The position numbers and the translations under genes are program-made. A DNA stretch of 36,105 nucleotides from JAKFWI01 sp050246435. GTDB taxonomy: Bacteria; Pseudomonadota; Alphaproteobacteria; Caulobacterales; Aquidulcibacteraceae. The notes under the pieces were generated by a model that had not been told where the DNA came from, searched no databases, and worked only from the letters and a program-made list of their open reading frames with translations. The DNA lies in NCBI GenBank assembly GCA_050246435.1, contig JBFWWB010000013.1:1-36105 (forward strand), given 5' to 3'. This document shows positions 23,173-31,317 of this stretch, in pieces; position 1 is the stretch's first letter, and every line of letters starts with the position of its first letter.

Positions 23173-23328
23173 CTATGCCTTGAAATCGAAGGCGTTCGCC
23201 GCCACGCCGGCGAAATAAGGCGAAATCGTGATTGGCGGGCGCGCATCGCGCGGCGCCGCCTTCACGGGCGCCGCAGCGGCGGTTTGGCGCGGCGTTCGGC
23301 TGTTGCGCTGCAGCGCGGCGTTTGTCAC
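23173..23328 (-). CDS. Possible small ORF (51 aa), hypothetical
   Basis: A frame on the minus strand ends with the natural-looking ITISPYFAGVAANAFDFKA and has strong GC third-position bias (about 18 of the last 23 codons). It would use a GTG at 23328. The upstream ribosome site is poor, and the longer ATG frame runs into the opgH coding region in antisense. The ORF lies in the 288-bp gap between the SDR and opgH, which otherwise holds nothing I recognise. Treat as tentative. Confidence 0.3.
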   Translation of the reverse strand: MTNAALQRNSRTPRQTAAAAPVKAAPRDARPPITISPYFAGVAANAFDFKA

Positions 23329-23424
23329 CCCTACGCCGCTGACTTGTCCTTCGAATCCGGGAACGGAGAAACAGCGCGCCCGTGCGGCTGTTCGGCGGCG
23401 GGCGGCGGGACGAGGGACGATCGC

Positions 23425-25347
23425 GTGAGCCTGGATGAAGCCGCCGCTGCGCCGGCGGAAAGCGTGCGTGCGCTTCGCTACGAGGCGAGCCATCGCGCGG
23501 ATTTGCCGGAATCCGCGCCGCTGGTGATGCGCGCGCAAGATCTCAGGCATTGGCGCGGCCGCACGGAAAAACCGGAAACCTCGCCGCGCCGCATCGCGGC
23601 GCGCCGCGCGCTGTTGTTCGCGCTGAGTGCGGGCCTTGCTGCGCTGGCGGGCGCCGCGACTTTGCAGGTTTTCCGGCACGACGGCTTGGCGGCGTTCGAA
23701 ATCGTCAGCCTCATCTTGTTCGCGCCGCTCGCGTTCGGGCTGGCCTTCTGGTTTTGCAACGCCGCCATCGGGCTGGCGCTGCTGGCGCGCGACGTCGACG
23801 ATCCGCTGGGACTGACCGGCGCCCCTGCGCCCTTGCGCACGCGCTGCGCGCTGCTCGCGCCGATCTACAACGAGGATTGCGCCACGGTGTTCGCGCGCTT
23901 CGCGGCGATGGCGCGTGCGCTCGAGCGCGAGAACGCAGAGGCCGCGTTCGATCTGTTCATCCTCAGCGATACGGGCAATCCCGCGATCGCCAACGCCGAA
24001 CGGCGCGCCTTCGAAACGCTGCGCGCGCAGACGCGCGTCAACGTTTATTACCGCCGGCGTCTACAGAACACGGACAACAAGGCCGGCAACGTCGCCGATT
24101 GGGTGCGCCGCTTCGGCGCCGCCTACGAGACGATGATCGTGCTCGACGCCGACAGCCTGATGAGCGCAGAGGTGATGCGCCGCCTGGTTTCGGCGATGGA
24201 GCGCCATCGCGGCGTCGGCCTCATCCAGACGATGCCCACGATCGTGCAGGCGCGCACGCTGCTCGGCCGGTATCTGCAATTCGGCGCCAATCTGTTCAGT
24301 CCTGCGGCGTGGAGCGGGTTGGCGTGGTGGACGGGCGCGGAAGGCTCCTATTGGGGTCACAACGCCATTGTGCGCGTGCGCGCGTTCGCGGCCCATGCCG
24401 GCCTGCCGCATCTCGACGGGCCGCGCCCGTTCGGCGGCTCGGTGCTGAGCCACGACGTCGTCGAGGCGGCGCTGATCCGGCGCGGCGGCTGGGCGGTGCA
24501 TATGGCGCCGCCGCTGGCCGGCAGCTTTGAAGAGGCCCCGCCGACGCTTGCGGAATTCGTCAAGCGCGACCGGCGCTGGTGCCAGGGCAATCTGCAGCAC
24601 GTGTCGATCATCGCCGCGCCGGGGCTGCATTGGATCAGCCGCTTCCAACTGGCGGTGGGCATCGTGGGCTATCTCACGGCGCCGATCTTCGTGGCGTTCC
24701 TGTTGATCGGGCTGGCGGCGGCCGCCGCTGCAGCGATCGCCAGCGGGTACGGGCCGCGCCTCGTCGAGATCGGACCGGAATGGGCGGACGCCGCACGCGC
24801 GGGTGGGCTGGTCGCGGCGATGATCTTCGGGCCGAAGCTGATCGGCTGCGTGCGGGCGCTCTGCGATCCGGCGTTGCGGCGCAGCTATGGCGGGGCGCGG
24901 GCGCTGCTGGCCGGCGTCGCCGCCGAGATGGCGCTTTCCGTGCTGTTGGCGCCGCTGCTGATCGCGACGCAAACGAAGGCGGTCGCGGAAATCCTTTCTG
25001 GCCGCGACGCGGGTTGGCGCGCGCAGCAGCGCTCCGTCGGCGGTGAGGGCGCGGAAAATGAAGCGCCCTTCGAATGGCTGACGATCGCAGGCTTTCTCAC
25101 CGCATGGGCCGCGCAATTCACCGGCGCCTTCCTCGCGATGGCGCCGATCCTGACCGGGCTGATCGCCGCCGGTCCGCTCGCGCGCGCGCTGGCGCGGGAG
25201 GATGTGGGCGAGGTCCTGCGCGCGCGCGGCGTGCTGCTGACGCCGGAAGAACGCGCGCCCCCGGCCATCTTGCGCGGCGTGGCGCGCGCGGCGGCGCGGC
25301 CCGCCAGCCTGCGCGCCGGGGAAGGGGCGTTGCCGCACGTCGCCTAG
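23425..25347 (+). CDS. opgH: Glucans biosynthesis glucosyltransferase OpgH/MdoH
   Basis: This membrane family-2 glycosyltransferase of about 640 residues would make the beta-1,2-glucan backbone of osmoregulated periplasmic glucans from UDP-glucose. Two TM helices near the N-terminus (about residues 58-80 and 90-118) precede the GT domain, which starts RCALLAPIYNED. Catalytic acids are visible in LFILSDTGNP, MIVLDADSLM and SHDVVEAALIR, with the acceptor motif RDRRWCQGNLQH. Several C-terminal TM segments follow. It is shorter than E. coli OpgH (847), as in other alphaproteobacteria. The chosen start is GTG at 23425 with GAGGGA upstream; the frame further upstream is poor coding. The partner opgG is not in the window. 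Confidence 0.92.
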   Translation: MSLDEAAAAPAESVRALRYEASHRADLPESAPLVMRAQDLRHWRGRTEKPETSPRRIAARRALLFALSAGLAALAGAATLQVFRHDGLAAFEIVSLILFAPLAFGLAFWFCNAAIGLALLARDVDDPLGLTGAPAPLRTRCALLAPIYNEDCATVFARFAAMARALERENAEAAFDLFILSDTGNPAIANAERRAFETLRAQTRVNVYYRRRLQNTDNKAGNVADWVRRFGAAYETMIVLDADSLMSAEVMRRLVSAMERHRGVGLIQTMPTIVQARTLLGRYLQFGANLFSPAAWSGLAWWTGAEGSYWGHNAIVRVRAFAAHAGLPHLDGPRPFGGSVLSHDVVEAALIRRGGWAVHMAPPLAGSFEEAPPTLAEFVKRDRRWCQGNLQHVSIIAAPGLHWISRFQLAVGIVGYLTAPIFVAFLLIGLAAAAAAAIASGYGPRLVEIGPEWADAARAGGLVAAMIFGPKLIGCVRALCDPALRRSYGGARALLAGVAAEMALSVLLAPLLIATQTKAVAEILSGRDAGWRAQQRSVGGEGAENEAPFEWLTIAGFLTAWAAQFTGAFLAMAPILTGLIAAGPLARALAREDVGEVLRARGVLLTPEERAPPAILRGVARAAARPASLRAGEGALPHVA

Positions 25348-25389
25348 GGCGTCCGGGCGTGCTAATCGCGCCGGAGATCAAGGCGGCCC

Positions 25390-26196
25390 ATGCGCATCCT
25401 CTGCACCAACGACGACGGAATTCATGCGCCCGGCCTCGCCGTGCTCGAGCGCATCGCGCGGCGTTTTTCCGACGACGTCTGGGTCGTCGCCCCCGAGAGC
25501 GAGCAATCGGGCGCCTCGCGCGCGCTGACGCTCACCGCTCCCATCCGCGTGCGCGAGGCCGGCGAGAGGCGCTTCGCCGTCACCGGCACGCCGACAGACT
25601 GCGTGCTGCTCGGCGTGCAGGAACTCATGGAGGGCGGCCGGCCCGATCTGGTGCTCTCGGGCGTCAACCGGGGTCAAAACATCGCCGAGGACGTGACGTT
25701 CTCGGGCACGATCGCTGGCGCGATGCAGGGCATGCAGCTGGGCGTGCCGTCAGTCGCGTTCAGCTTGGCGCGCGGCTTTCGCGGCGCGGATGCGCCGATG
25801 GCGTGGGAGACCGCCGAAGCCTACGGCCCGGGCGTGCTTTCAAAGCTGCTCGAAACGGGCTGGCCCGACGGCGTCGTGATGAACGTCAACTTTCCCGATC
25901 GCGCGCCGGAGGATGTGCGCGAGGTGGAGGTGACGACGCAGGGCTTCCGCGACCAGCACATCGCCTACGCCGATCGGCGCACCGATCTGCGCGGGCAGGC
26001 GTATTATTGGCTGGGATTCCGCGGCCAGCGTTCGCAGCCGGCCGACGGCACGGACTTGAAGGCGATTTATGAGGGGCGCATCTCGGTGACGCCGCTGCAC
26101 ATCGATTTGACGCATATGCCGGGCGTGGCGGCCCTCAAGAAAGTGCTGGGCGGGGCGCCGCCGAAGCACGTCGCCCCGCCGAAGGGGAAACCCTAG
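25390..26196 (+). CDS. surE: 5'/3'-nucleotidase SurE
   Basis: This 268-residue metal-dependent nucleotidase removes phosphate from nucleoside monophosphates. The N-terminal metal motif MRILCTNDDGIHAPGL contains D8 and D9. The conserved Ser is in APESEQSGAS, and the Asn ligand is in VLSGVNRGQNIAEDVTFSGT. The mid-region GVPSVAFSLARG is standard. Length is normal. The typical surE-pcm order is kept, with a small ORF inserted. The ATG at 25390 is supported by homology; the sequence just upstream is a weak GGAG-type site. Confidence 0.96.
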   Translation: MRILCTNDDGIHAPGLAVLERIARRFSDDVWVVAPESEQSGASRALTLTAPIRVREAGERRFAVTGTPTDCVLLGVQELMEGGRPDLVLSGVNRGQNIAEDVTFSGTIAGAMQGMQLGVPSVAFSLARGFRGADAPMAWETAEAYGPGVLSKLLETGWPDGVVMNVNFPDRAPEDVREVEVTTQGFRDQHIAYADRRTDLRGQAYYWLGFRGQRSQPADGTDLKAIYEGRISVTPLHIDLTHMPGVAALKKVLGGAPPKHVAPPKGKP

Positions 26197-26335
26197 CGCG
26201 GGCGCGGACCCGGTTTGGTGGACACTGGAAACGAATCGGCGCGTGATTTGCTCAGTGGGCGTGTCCATCCCGGCGGCGAAGGAAAACCGGCCGTTTCACG
26301 GGAAGGCGGTTTGGCAAATCCCGCGGAGCGCTTGC

Positions 26336-26497
26336 GTGCAGTTCAGTTTCTCGTCCTCGCCCAAATTGGATATCGCGCGCCTGTCGTCGGCGCTTGGCGA
26401 CCGCAACCGCCGGCGGATCACGCAATTCGCGGCTCAGGTGCTGACGCCGCTGGCGGTCGCCGCGCTCACCATTCTCGCGTACAAGTTCTGGGCCTGA
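26336..26497 (+). CDS. Small single-TM protein between surE and pcm
   Basis: A 53-codon frame from GTG at 26336 (GGAG 8 bases upstream) encodes a charged N-terminal part (PKLDIARLSSALGDRNRRRI) followed by one TM helix (FAAQVLTPLAVAALTILAYK) at the C-terminus. An ATG at 26243 in the same frame would give 84 residues but the extra part looks non-coding. The frame lies in the 335-bp gap between surE and pcm. The rest of the gap has the inverted repeat TGGACAC/GTGTCCA (26219-26225, 26261-26267) and nothing else clear. Confidence 0.45.
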   Translation: MQFSFSSSPKLDIARLSSALGDRNRRRITQFAAQVLTPLAVAALTILAYKFWA

Positions 26498-26531
26498 GGG
26501 CCGCAGCGCCCGCCGCAGGCGGAGCGTTGGG

Positions 26532-27173
26532 ATGATCGCCAGCGACGCACAACGCATGCGTCTCATTCTGGGATTGCGCCAAATCGGCGTCACCAACGCG
26601 CGCCTGCTTTCCGCGATCGAACGCACGCCGCGCGCCCAATTCGTCGCGCCCCACCTGGCAGGTCTGGCGTGGGAGGATGAGCCGCTGCCCATCGAGGGCG
26701 GCCGGCAAACGCCCAAGCCGAGTGAGGCGGCGCGCGTGCTGGCGGCGCTCGCGCCCGGCCAGGACGACAGCGTGCTGGAAATCGGGACCGGCTCAGGCTG
26801 GCAGACGGCGGTGCTCGCGCGCCTCTCGCGCCGGGTGGTGAGCCTAGAGCGCCGCCGCGGCTTGGCCGATGCTGCACGCGACCGTCTTGGCGGCATGGGA
26901 TTCACTGCGGTGCGCGTGCATTGGGCCGATGGCGGCGTGGGCTGGGCCGAAGAGGCGCCGTACGACCGCATTGTCGTGAACGCAGCGATCCATATTCCGC
27001 GCCCCGCCGCGCTGATCGAGCAATTGCGCCCCGGCGGCGTGCTGGCCGCGGCCGTGACCGATGGGCCGCGGCAAATTCTCACGCGCGTGCGCCTCTCCGA
27101 CGACGGCGAAACCGAAGTGACGACGCACGGGCCAGTGCGCTTTCCCGAAATCGAGGCCGGCGTCGAATACTGA
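26532..27173 (+). CDS. pcm: Protein-L-isoaspartate O-methyltransferase
   Basis: This 213-residue SAM-dependent methyltransferase repairs isoaspartyl residues in aged proteins. The family N-terminus is RMRLILGLRQIGVTNARLLS, followed by IERTPRAQFVAP. The SAM motif I is VLEIGTGSGWQTAVLARLSR, then VVSLERRRGL (motif II acid) and YDRIVVNAAI. The ATG at 26532 has GGAG upstream. It follows surE, as in many proteobacteria, and faces the DUF815 ATPase gene across 10 bp. Confidence 0.93.
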   Translation: MIASDAQRMRLILGLRQIGVTNARLLSAIERTPRAQFVAPHLAGLAWEDEPLPIEGGRQTPKPSEAARVLAALAPGQDDSVLEIGTGSGWQTAVLARLSRRVVSLERRRGLADAARDRLGGMGFTAVRVHWADGGVGWAEEAPYDRIVVNAAIHIPRPAALIEQLRPGGVLAAAVTDGPRQILTRVRLSDDGETEVTTHGPVRFPEIEAGVEY

Positions 27174-27187
27174 GGCGCAAGCCTCAG
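27170..27187. terminator. Hairpin containing both convergent stop codons
   Basis: CTGAGGC-GCAA-GCCTCAG is a perfect 7-bp stem with a GNRA tetraloop on the + RNA. The pcm TGA (27171-27173) lies in the left arm. The stop codon of the minus-strand ATPase (TGA on its own strand, 27184-27186) lies in the right arm. No T-tract follows on either side, so it is at best a weak bidirectional terminator or 3'-end stabiliser. Confidence 0.45.
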
Positions 27188-28038
27188 AATTCCACCGGCC
27201 TGTCGAGTTCGGCAGCCAGCGCCAGAATGAATTGCCACGCCGTGCGCCCGGAACGCGCGCCGCGCTGGCGGCTCCAGGCCAGCGCGCGCGCATCCAGATC
27301 CGGCGCAACAAGGCCGAAACGCTGCGCGTACGCGTTCACGATTGCGAGATAGAGATCCTGATCGGTCGCGTGAAAGCCCAACCACAGCCCGAAGCGGTCG
27401 GCTAGGGAGAGGCGTTCTTCGGCGGTGTCCGCCCAAAGCAGATCGTCCGGCGCGTTCTCGCGCGGATCGCGCGCGACGAGATGGCGGCGGTTCGACGTGG
27501 CGTAGACGAGCGCGTTGACAGGCCTGCCGGCGACGCCGCCCTCCAGCACCGGCTTGAGCGCGCGCAGGCCGTCGTCGTCCTTCTCGAAAGTCAGATCGTC
27601 GATGAACAGGATCACACGCGCGGGCTGATCCTCAATGCGCGCCATGAGATCGCCGAGACGGCCCAGATCGTCACGCGAAAGCTCGATCAGCTTCAGCAGC
27701 GGATGGCGTTTGGCGACGTCGGCATGCACGGCCTTCACCAGCGCGCTCTTGCCAGTCCCGCGCGATCCCCACAGCAGCGCGTTGTTCGCCGGCGCGCCCG
27801 TTGCGAAGCGCAGCGTGTTGGCGAGCAGCGCATCGCGCTGGCGATCGGCGCCGAGGATCAGATCGAGCGGAATCCGCGAGGGATGGGCGACAGGCCTCGC
27901 CGCGCCTTCGCCGGCGCGCGCGCCAGCGCGCCACACAAATGCCTCAGCGCCCGTGAGATCGAGGGGCGGCGGCGGCTTGGGCGCGATGGCCTCCAGGGCG
28001 GCGGCGATCCGGGCGAGCAAGGCGGCGTGTTGATCCAT
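27184..28038 (-). CDS. DUF815-family AAA-type ATPase
   Basis: This 284-residue ATPase is of the DUF815 family. The P-loop is WGSRGTGKSALVKAV, Walker B is RVILFIDDLTFE, and sensor/arginine-like segments are VYATSNRRHLV and ERLSLADRFGLWLGF. The preceding LDLILGADRQRDALLANT is the usual family N-terminal segment. Molecular function is not established. The ATG at 28038 is chosen because the family begins soon after; the ribosome site is weak. It is divergent from yajC across 112 bp. Confidence 0.88.
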   Translation of the reverse strand: MDQHAALLARIAAALEAIAPKPPPPLDLTGAEAFVWRAGARAGEGAARPVAHPSRIPLDLILGADRQRDALLANTLRFATGAPANNALLWGSRGTGKSALVKAVHADVAKRHPLLKLIELSRDDLGRLGDLMARIEDQPARVILFIDDLTFEKDDDGLRALKPVLEGGVAGRPVNALVYATSNRRHLVARDPRENAPDDLLWADTAEERLSLADRFGLWLGFHATDQDLYLAIVNAYAQRFGLVAPDLDARALAWSRQRGARSGRTAWQFILALAAELDRPVEF

Positions 28039-28150
28039 GCGGGATGCGGTTTCCGGGCGGATTGCAAAGGCGAGCGCCAGCCCTATAGTCCGCGCCGCCG
28101 CGCCCGGCCAAGCGCCTTCGCGAGGGATGGAAAGGCGCAGAGGAGGGGTG

Positions 28151-28573
28151 ATGTCTCGGTTGATCGGTGCGTTCGGCGTTCGGCTTTCGGCTGGCCTTCT
28201 GGCCGCGGCGGCGTTTGCGCCGGCGGCGTGGGCGCAAGCCGCGCCGGGCGGACCGGGCGGCATGGAAGCCATCATTCAAACGATCCTGCCGCTCGTTCTG
28301 CTGCTGCCGATCTTCTATTTCCTGCTGATCCGGCCCCAGCAGCGCCGCATGAAGCAGCACCAAGACATGATCGGCGCGCTGCGCAAAGGCGATACGATCG
28401 TCACCACCGGCGGACTGATCGGTAAGGTCAAGACCGTAGCGGACGACGAGCTGCGGCTTGAACTCGCGCCCAACGTGGAGGTGCGGTTGCGCCGGGGGGA
28501 TGTCTCGGAAGTGCGCAACAAGGGTGAACCTACGCCCGCCAACGATTCCAAGCCGCCGAAGGCCGCGACCTAA
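28151..28573 (+). CDS. yajC: Preprotein translocase subunit YajC
   Basis: This 140-residue accessory subunit of the Sec-YidC holotranslocon has the diagnostic TM and following motif: PLVLLLPIFYFLLIRPQQRR, then GALRKGDTIVTTGGLIGKV. An extra N-terminal hydrophobic segment resembling a signal peptide (LSAGLLAAAAFAPAAWA) precedes it by about 20 residues. The ribosome site AGGAGGGG is strong. Genes yajC, secD and secF run in order with 3- and 11-bp gaps, so they form an operon. Confidence 0.95.
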   Translation: MSRLIGAFGVRLSAGLLAAAAFAPAAWAQAAPGGPGGMEAIIQTILPLVLLLPIFYFLLIRPQQRRMKQHQDMIGALRKGDTIVTTGGLIGKVKTVADDELRLELAPNVEVRLRRGDVSEVRNKGEPTPANDSKPPKAAT

Positions 28574-28576
28574 GCC

Positions 28577-30193
28577 ATGCTGCACTTTCCGCGCTGGCGG
28601 GTGGTGCTGGTCATCATCGCCAGCCTCTGGTCGATTATCTATACCCTGCCCAATCTCCTGACAGGCGAAATACGCGATCGCCTGCCGGGCTGGGTTCCCA
28701 AGCAGACGGTTAATCTCGGCCTCGATTTGCGCGGCGGCTCGTATCTGCTGCTCGAAGTCGATACGCGCGCGCTGCTGAAAGAGCGCCTGGAGGCCGAGGC
28801 CGACAACATGGCCAAGGCGCTGCAGGATGCGAAGCCGCGCATCGCCTACACCGGCCGCGGCGTGGCCGGCGACGCCGCCCGTCTGCGCCTCGTCGATCCC
28901 GCCGACACGCAGCGCGCGCTGGGCGTGCTGCGCAAGCTCTATGCGCCTTCGGCGGCGGCCGCCCTCACCGGGGGCTCGAGCGAGCCGGATTTCGCCCTCG
29001 CGCAAAGCGAGGAAGGGTATCTTGAGGCGCGGATGACGAAGGCCGGCCTGGAAAAGCAGGCGCGCGACGCGGTGACCCGCTCCATCGAAGTCATCCGCCG
29101 CCGCATCGACGCCATGGGCACGAGCGAAGTGTCGATCGTGCGCCAGGGGGCGGACCGCATCAACGTGCAAGCACCGGGCGTTTCCGATCCCGAAGCGCTC
29201 AAGCGCTCGATCGGCACCACGGCGAAGATGACGTTCCATCTCGTCGATGAAAGCGTAACCCCTTCCGACATCATGGCGGGGCGCGCCCCGCCCGGATCGG
29301 AAATCCTGCCGGCCGACAAGCCCAACGAGGCGCCCACCGCGATCCGCACGCGCATGCTGCTTTCCGGGGACGATCTGTCCGACGCGCAGCCCGCCTTCGA
29401 TCAGCAGACGCAAACCCCGATCGTCACCTTCCACTTCACACAGCGCGGCGCGCGCGTGTTCTGCCAGATTACGTCGCAGAATGTCGGCAAGCGCTTCGCC
29501 ACCGTGCTCGACGGCAAGGTTATCACCGCGCCGGTGATCCGCTCGTCGATCTGCGGCGGCACGGGCCAGATCGAGGGCGGCTTCACGGTGGAAAGCGCCA
29601 ACGAATTGGCGGTGCTGCTGCGCGCCGGCGCGCTGCCTGCGCCGCTGGCGGTCGTCGAACAGCGCACGGTCGGCGCGGAATTGGGCCAGGACGCCATCGT
29701 CTCGGGCGCGATGGCCGGCATCGTGGCGAGCGGTGCGGTCGTCGTCTTCATGGTGCTCGCCTACGGTCTGTTCGGCGTGCTCGCCTGCCTCGCGCTGGTG
29801 ATCAACATCGCGATGATCATCGCGGCGATGTCGATCGGGGGGGCGACCTTGAGCCTGCCCGGCATCGCCGGCCTCATCCTCACCATCGGCATGGCGGTGG
29901 ACGCCAACGTGCTCGTCTATGAACGCATGCGGGAGGAACAGGCCGCCGGGCGCGGGCCCGCGATGGCCATCAATGCGGGCTTCTCGCGCGCGCTGGTGAC
30001 GATCATCGACAGCCACGTGACGCAAATCGGCGCAGCACTCATCCTCTTCCAGTTCGGACACGGCCCGGTGCGCGGCTTCGCCTGGACGCTGTCGATCGGG
30101 GTGCTCACTTCGGTATTCACCGCCACCATGGTGACGCAGTTGTTCATCGCCATGTGGTTCCGGGCGGCCCAGCCCAAGAAGCTGCCGATCTGA
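28577..30193 (+). CDS. secD: Protein translocase subunit SecD
   Basis: This 538-residue inner-membrane protein uses the proton-motive force to drive the late stage of Sec export. TM1 is near the N-terminus, followed by NLGLDLRGGSYLLLEVD (family hallmark). A large periplasmic P1 region contains VIRRRIDAMGTSEVSIVRQG, then TAPVIRSSICGGTGQI. Five more TM segments include GMAVDANVLVYERMREE, with the conserved Asp used in proton conduction. The start ATG follows the yajC stop by 3 bp. SecF follows 11 bp after its stop. Confidence 0.97.
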   Translation: MLHFPRWRVVLVIIASLWSIIYTLPNLLTGEIRDRLPGWVPKQTVNLGLDLRGGSYLLLEVDTRALLKERLEAEADNMAKALQDAKPRIAYTGRGVAGDAARLRLVDPADTQRALGVLRKLYAPSAAAALTGGSSEPDFALAQSEEGYLEARMTKAGLEKQARDAVTRSIEVIRRRIDAMGTSEVSIVRQGADRINVQAPGVSDPEALKRSIGTTAKMTFHLVDESVTPSDIMAGRAPPGSEILPADKPNEAPTAIRTRMLLSGDDLSDAQPAFDQQTQTPIVTFHFTQRGARVFCQITSQNVGKRFATVLDGKVITAPVIRSSICGGTGQIEGGFTVESANELAVLLRAGALPAPLAVVEQRTVGAELGQDAIVSGAMAGIVASGAVVVFMVLAYGLFGVLACLALVINIAMIIAAMSIGGATLSLPGIAGLILTIGMAVDANVLVYERMREEQAAGRGPAMAINAGFSRALVTIIDSHVTQIGAALILFQFGHGPVRGFAWTLSIGVLTSVFTATMVTQLFIAMWFRAAQPKKLPI

Positions 30194-30204
30194 AGGAGCG
30201 CGCG

Positions 30205-31260
30205 GTGCCCTGGCCTCTCATCAAACTGCTGCCGAAGAAGACGAATTTCAAATTCGTGCGCTTCGCTTATTTCGCGGCGTTTCTTTCGGTGTTCGCCATC
30301 ATCGGCTCGTTCGTGTCGATGTTCACGGGCGGATTTCGTGAAAACCCGATCGCGGTCTATCAGCAGGCCGAAGGCGGCCCCTTCAACAGGATCGGCGTAA
30401 TCCTGAGCCACGGCTTCAATCTCGGCATCGATTTCCGCGGCGGCACGCTGCTGGAGGTTTCCGCACCCGATCCGATCGAACTCGCCACCGTGCGCGCCGC
30501 CTTGGCCGAACTCGACATGGGCGACGTGCAAGTGCAAGCGTTTGGCGATCCCCACCACGTGCTGGTGCGGTTCCATTCGGTGACCGAAAGCGCAGAATCG
30601 GCGCTCGCGCATGTGCGTGAGAAGCTGGATGCGGCGGTGCCGCAAATCCGATACGTGCGCACCGAGGTCGTCGGCCCGAAGGTGTCCGGCGAGCTTTTCG
30701 CCTCGGGGCTCATCGCGCTCGGCCTCGCGATGCTGCTGATGCTCGTTTACATCTGGTTCCGGTTCGAACTGCAGTTCGGCTTCGGCGCGGTGCTGTCGCT
30801 GTTCCACGACACGATCCTTACGCTGGGCCTGTTCTCGGTGATGCGGATCGATTTCACGCTGACGATCATCGCCGCCGTGCTCACCATCATCGGCTACTCG
30901 ATGAACGACACCGTCGTCGTGTTCGACCGGCTGCGTGAAAATCTGCGGAAGTATCGGAAGATGCCGGTGGCCGACGTCATCGATCTCTCCACCAACGAAA
31001 CCCTCTCGCGCACGATGGTGACATCGGTCACGGCGCTGCTGGCGGCGGTGGCGCTGTGGGTCTATGGCGGGGAAACGCTGCGCGGTTTCGCCATCGCCAT
31101 GGTCTTCGGCATCGTGATGGGCACCTATTCCTCGATCTACGTGGCCGCGCCCTCGATCCTGCTGCTGGGCATACGCCGCGGCGAGAAATTCGGGGCCGGC
31201 GAGGCCGTCGAGAGCGAAAAAGCCGGCAAGACGGCGGCCCCAAAGCCCAAGCCGGGCTGA
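30205..31260 (+). CDS. secF: Protein translocase subunit SecF
   Basis: This 351-residue partner of SecD has an N-terminal cytosolic segment (LIKLLPKKTNFKFVRFAYFA) before TM1, then the family motif GIDFRGGTLLEVS. Later, TEVVGPKVSGELFASGLIAL precedes the TM2-6 bundle, and YSMNDTVVVFDRLRENLRK carries the conserved Asp pair. The C-terminus is Lys/Pro-rich. The start is GTG at 30205 with AAGGAG upstream; the earlier in-frame ATG at 30154 lies in secD. It ends the translocase operon, and a membrane-protein gene follows 57 bp later. Confidence 0.95.
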   Translation: MPWPLIKLLPKKTNFKFVRFAYFAAFLSVFAIIGSFVSMFTGGFRENPIAVYQQAEGGPFNRIGVILSHGFNLGIDFRGGTLLEVSAPDPIELATVRAALAELDMGDVQVQAFGDPHHVLVRFHSVTESAESALAHVREKLDAAVPQIRYVRTEVVGPKVSGELFASGLIALGLAMLLMLVYIWFRFELQFGFGAVLSLFHDTILTLGLFSVMRIDFTLTIIAAVLTIIGYSMNDTVVVFDRLRENLRKYRKMPVADVIDLSTNETLSRTMVTSVTALLAAVALWVYGGETLRGFAIAMVFGIVMGTYSSIYVAAPSILLLGIRRGEKFGAGEAVESEKAGKTAAPKPKPG

Positions 31261-31279
31261 CCGCGGCAAAAAAGCAGAG

Positions 31280-31307
31280 TATATCCAGCGATATAACGAA
31301 TCGCTGG
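31280..31307 (+). promoter_or_regulatory. Two overlapping inverted repeats before the PuuD-like gene
   Basis: TATATC-CAGC-GATATA (31280-31295) and CCAGCGAT-N7-ATCGCTGG (31285-31307) share bases 31285-31295, so the two hairpins cannot form together. The right arm of the second includes the first G residues of the GGAGGG ribosome site for the ATG at 31318. It could be an operator, a translation switch, or a processing site after secF. None of this is proved by sequence. Confidence 0.45.
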
Positions 31308-31317
31308 AGGGCGCTCG

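Noticed and set aside
27944..30061. 705-codon open frame on the minus strand across secD and yajC
   Set aside because: It is antisense to well-supported yajC and secD; its His/Arg/Asp-rich translation is the usual shadow of GC-rich coding DNA.
29917..31269. 450-codon minus-strand frame opposite secF
   Set aside because: Antisense shadow of secF with repetitive His/Arg/Gln composition.
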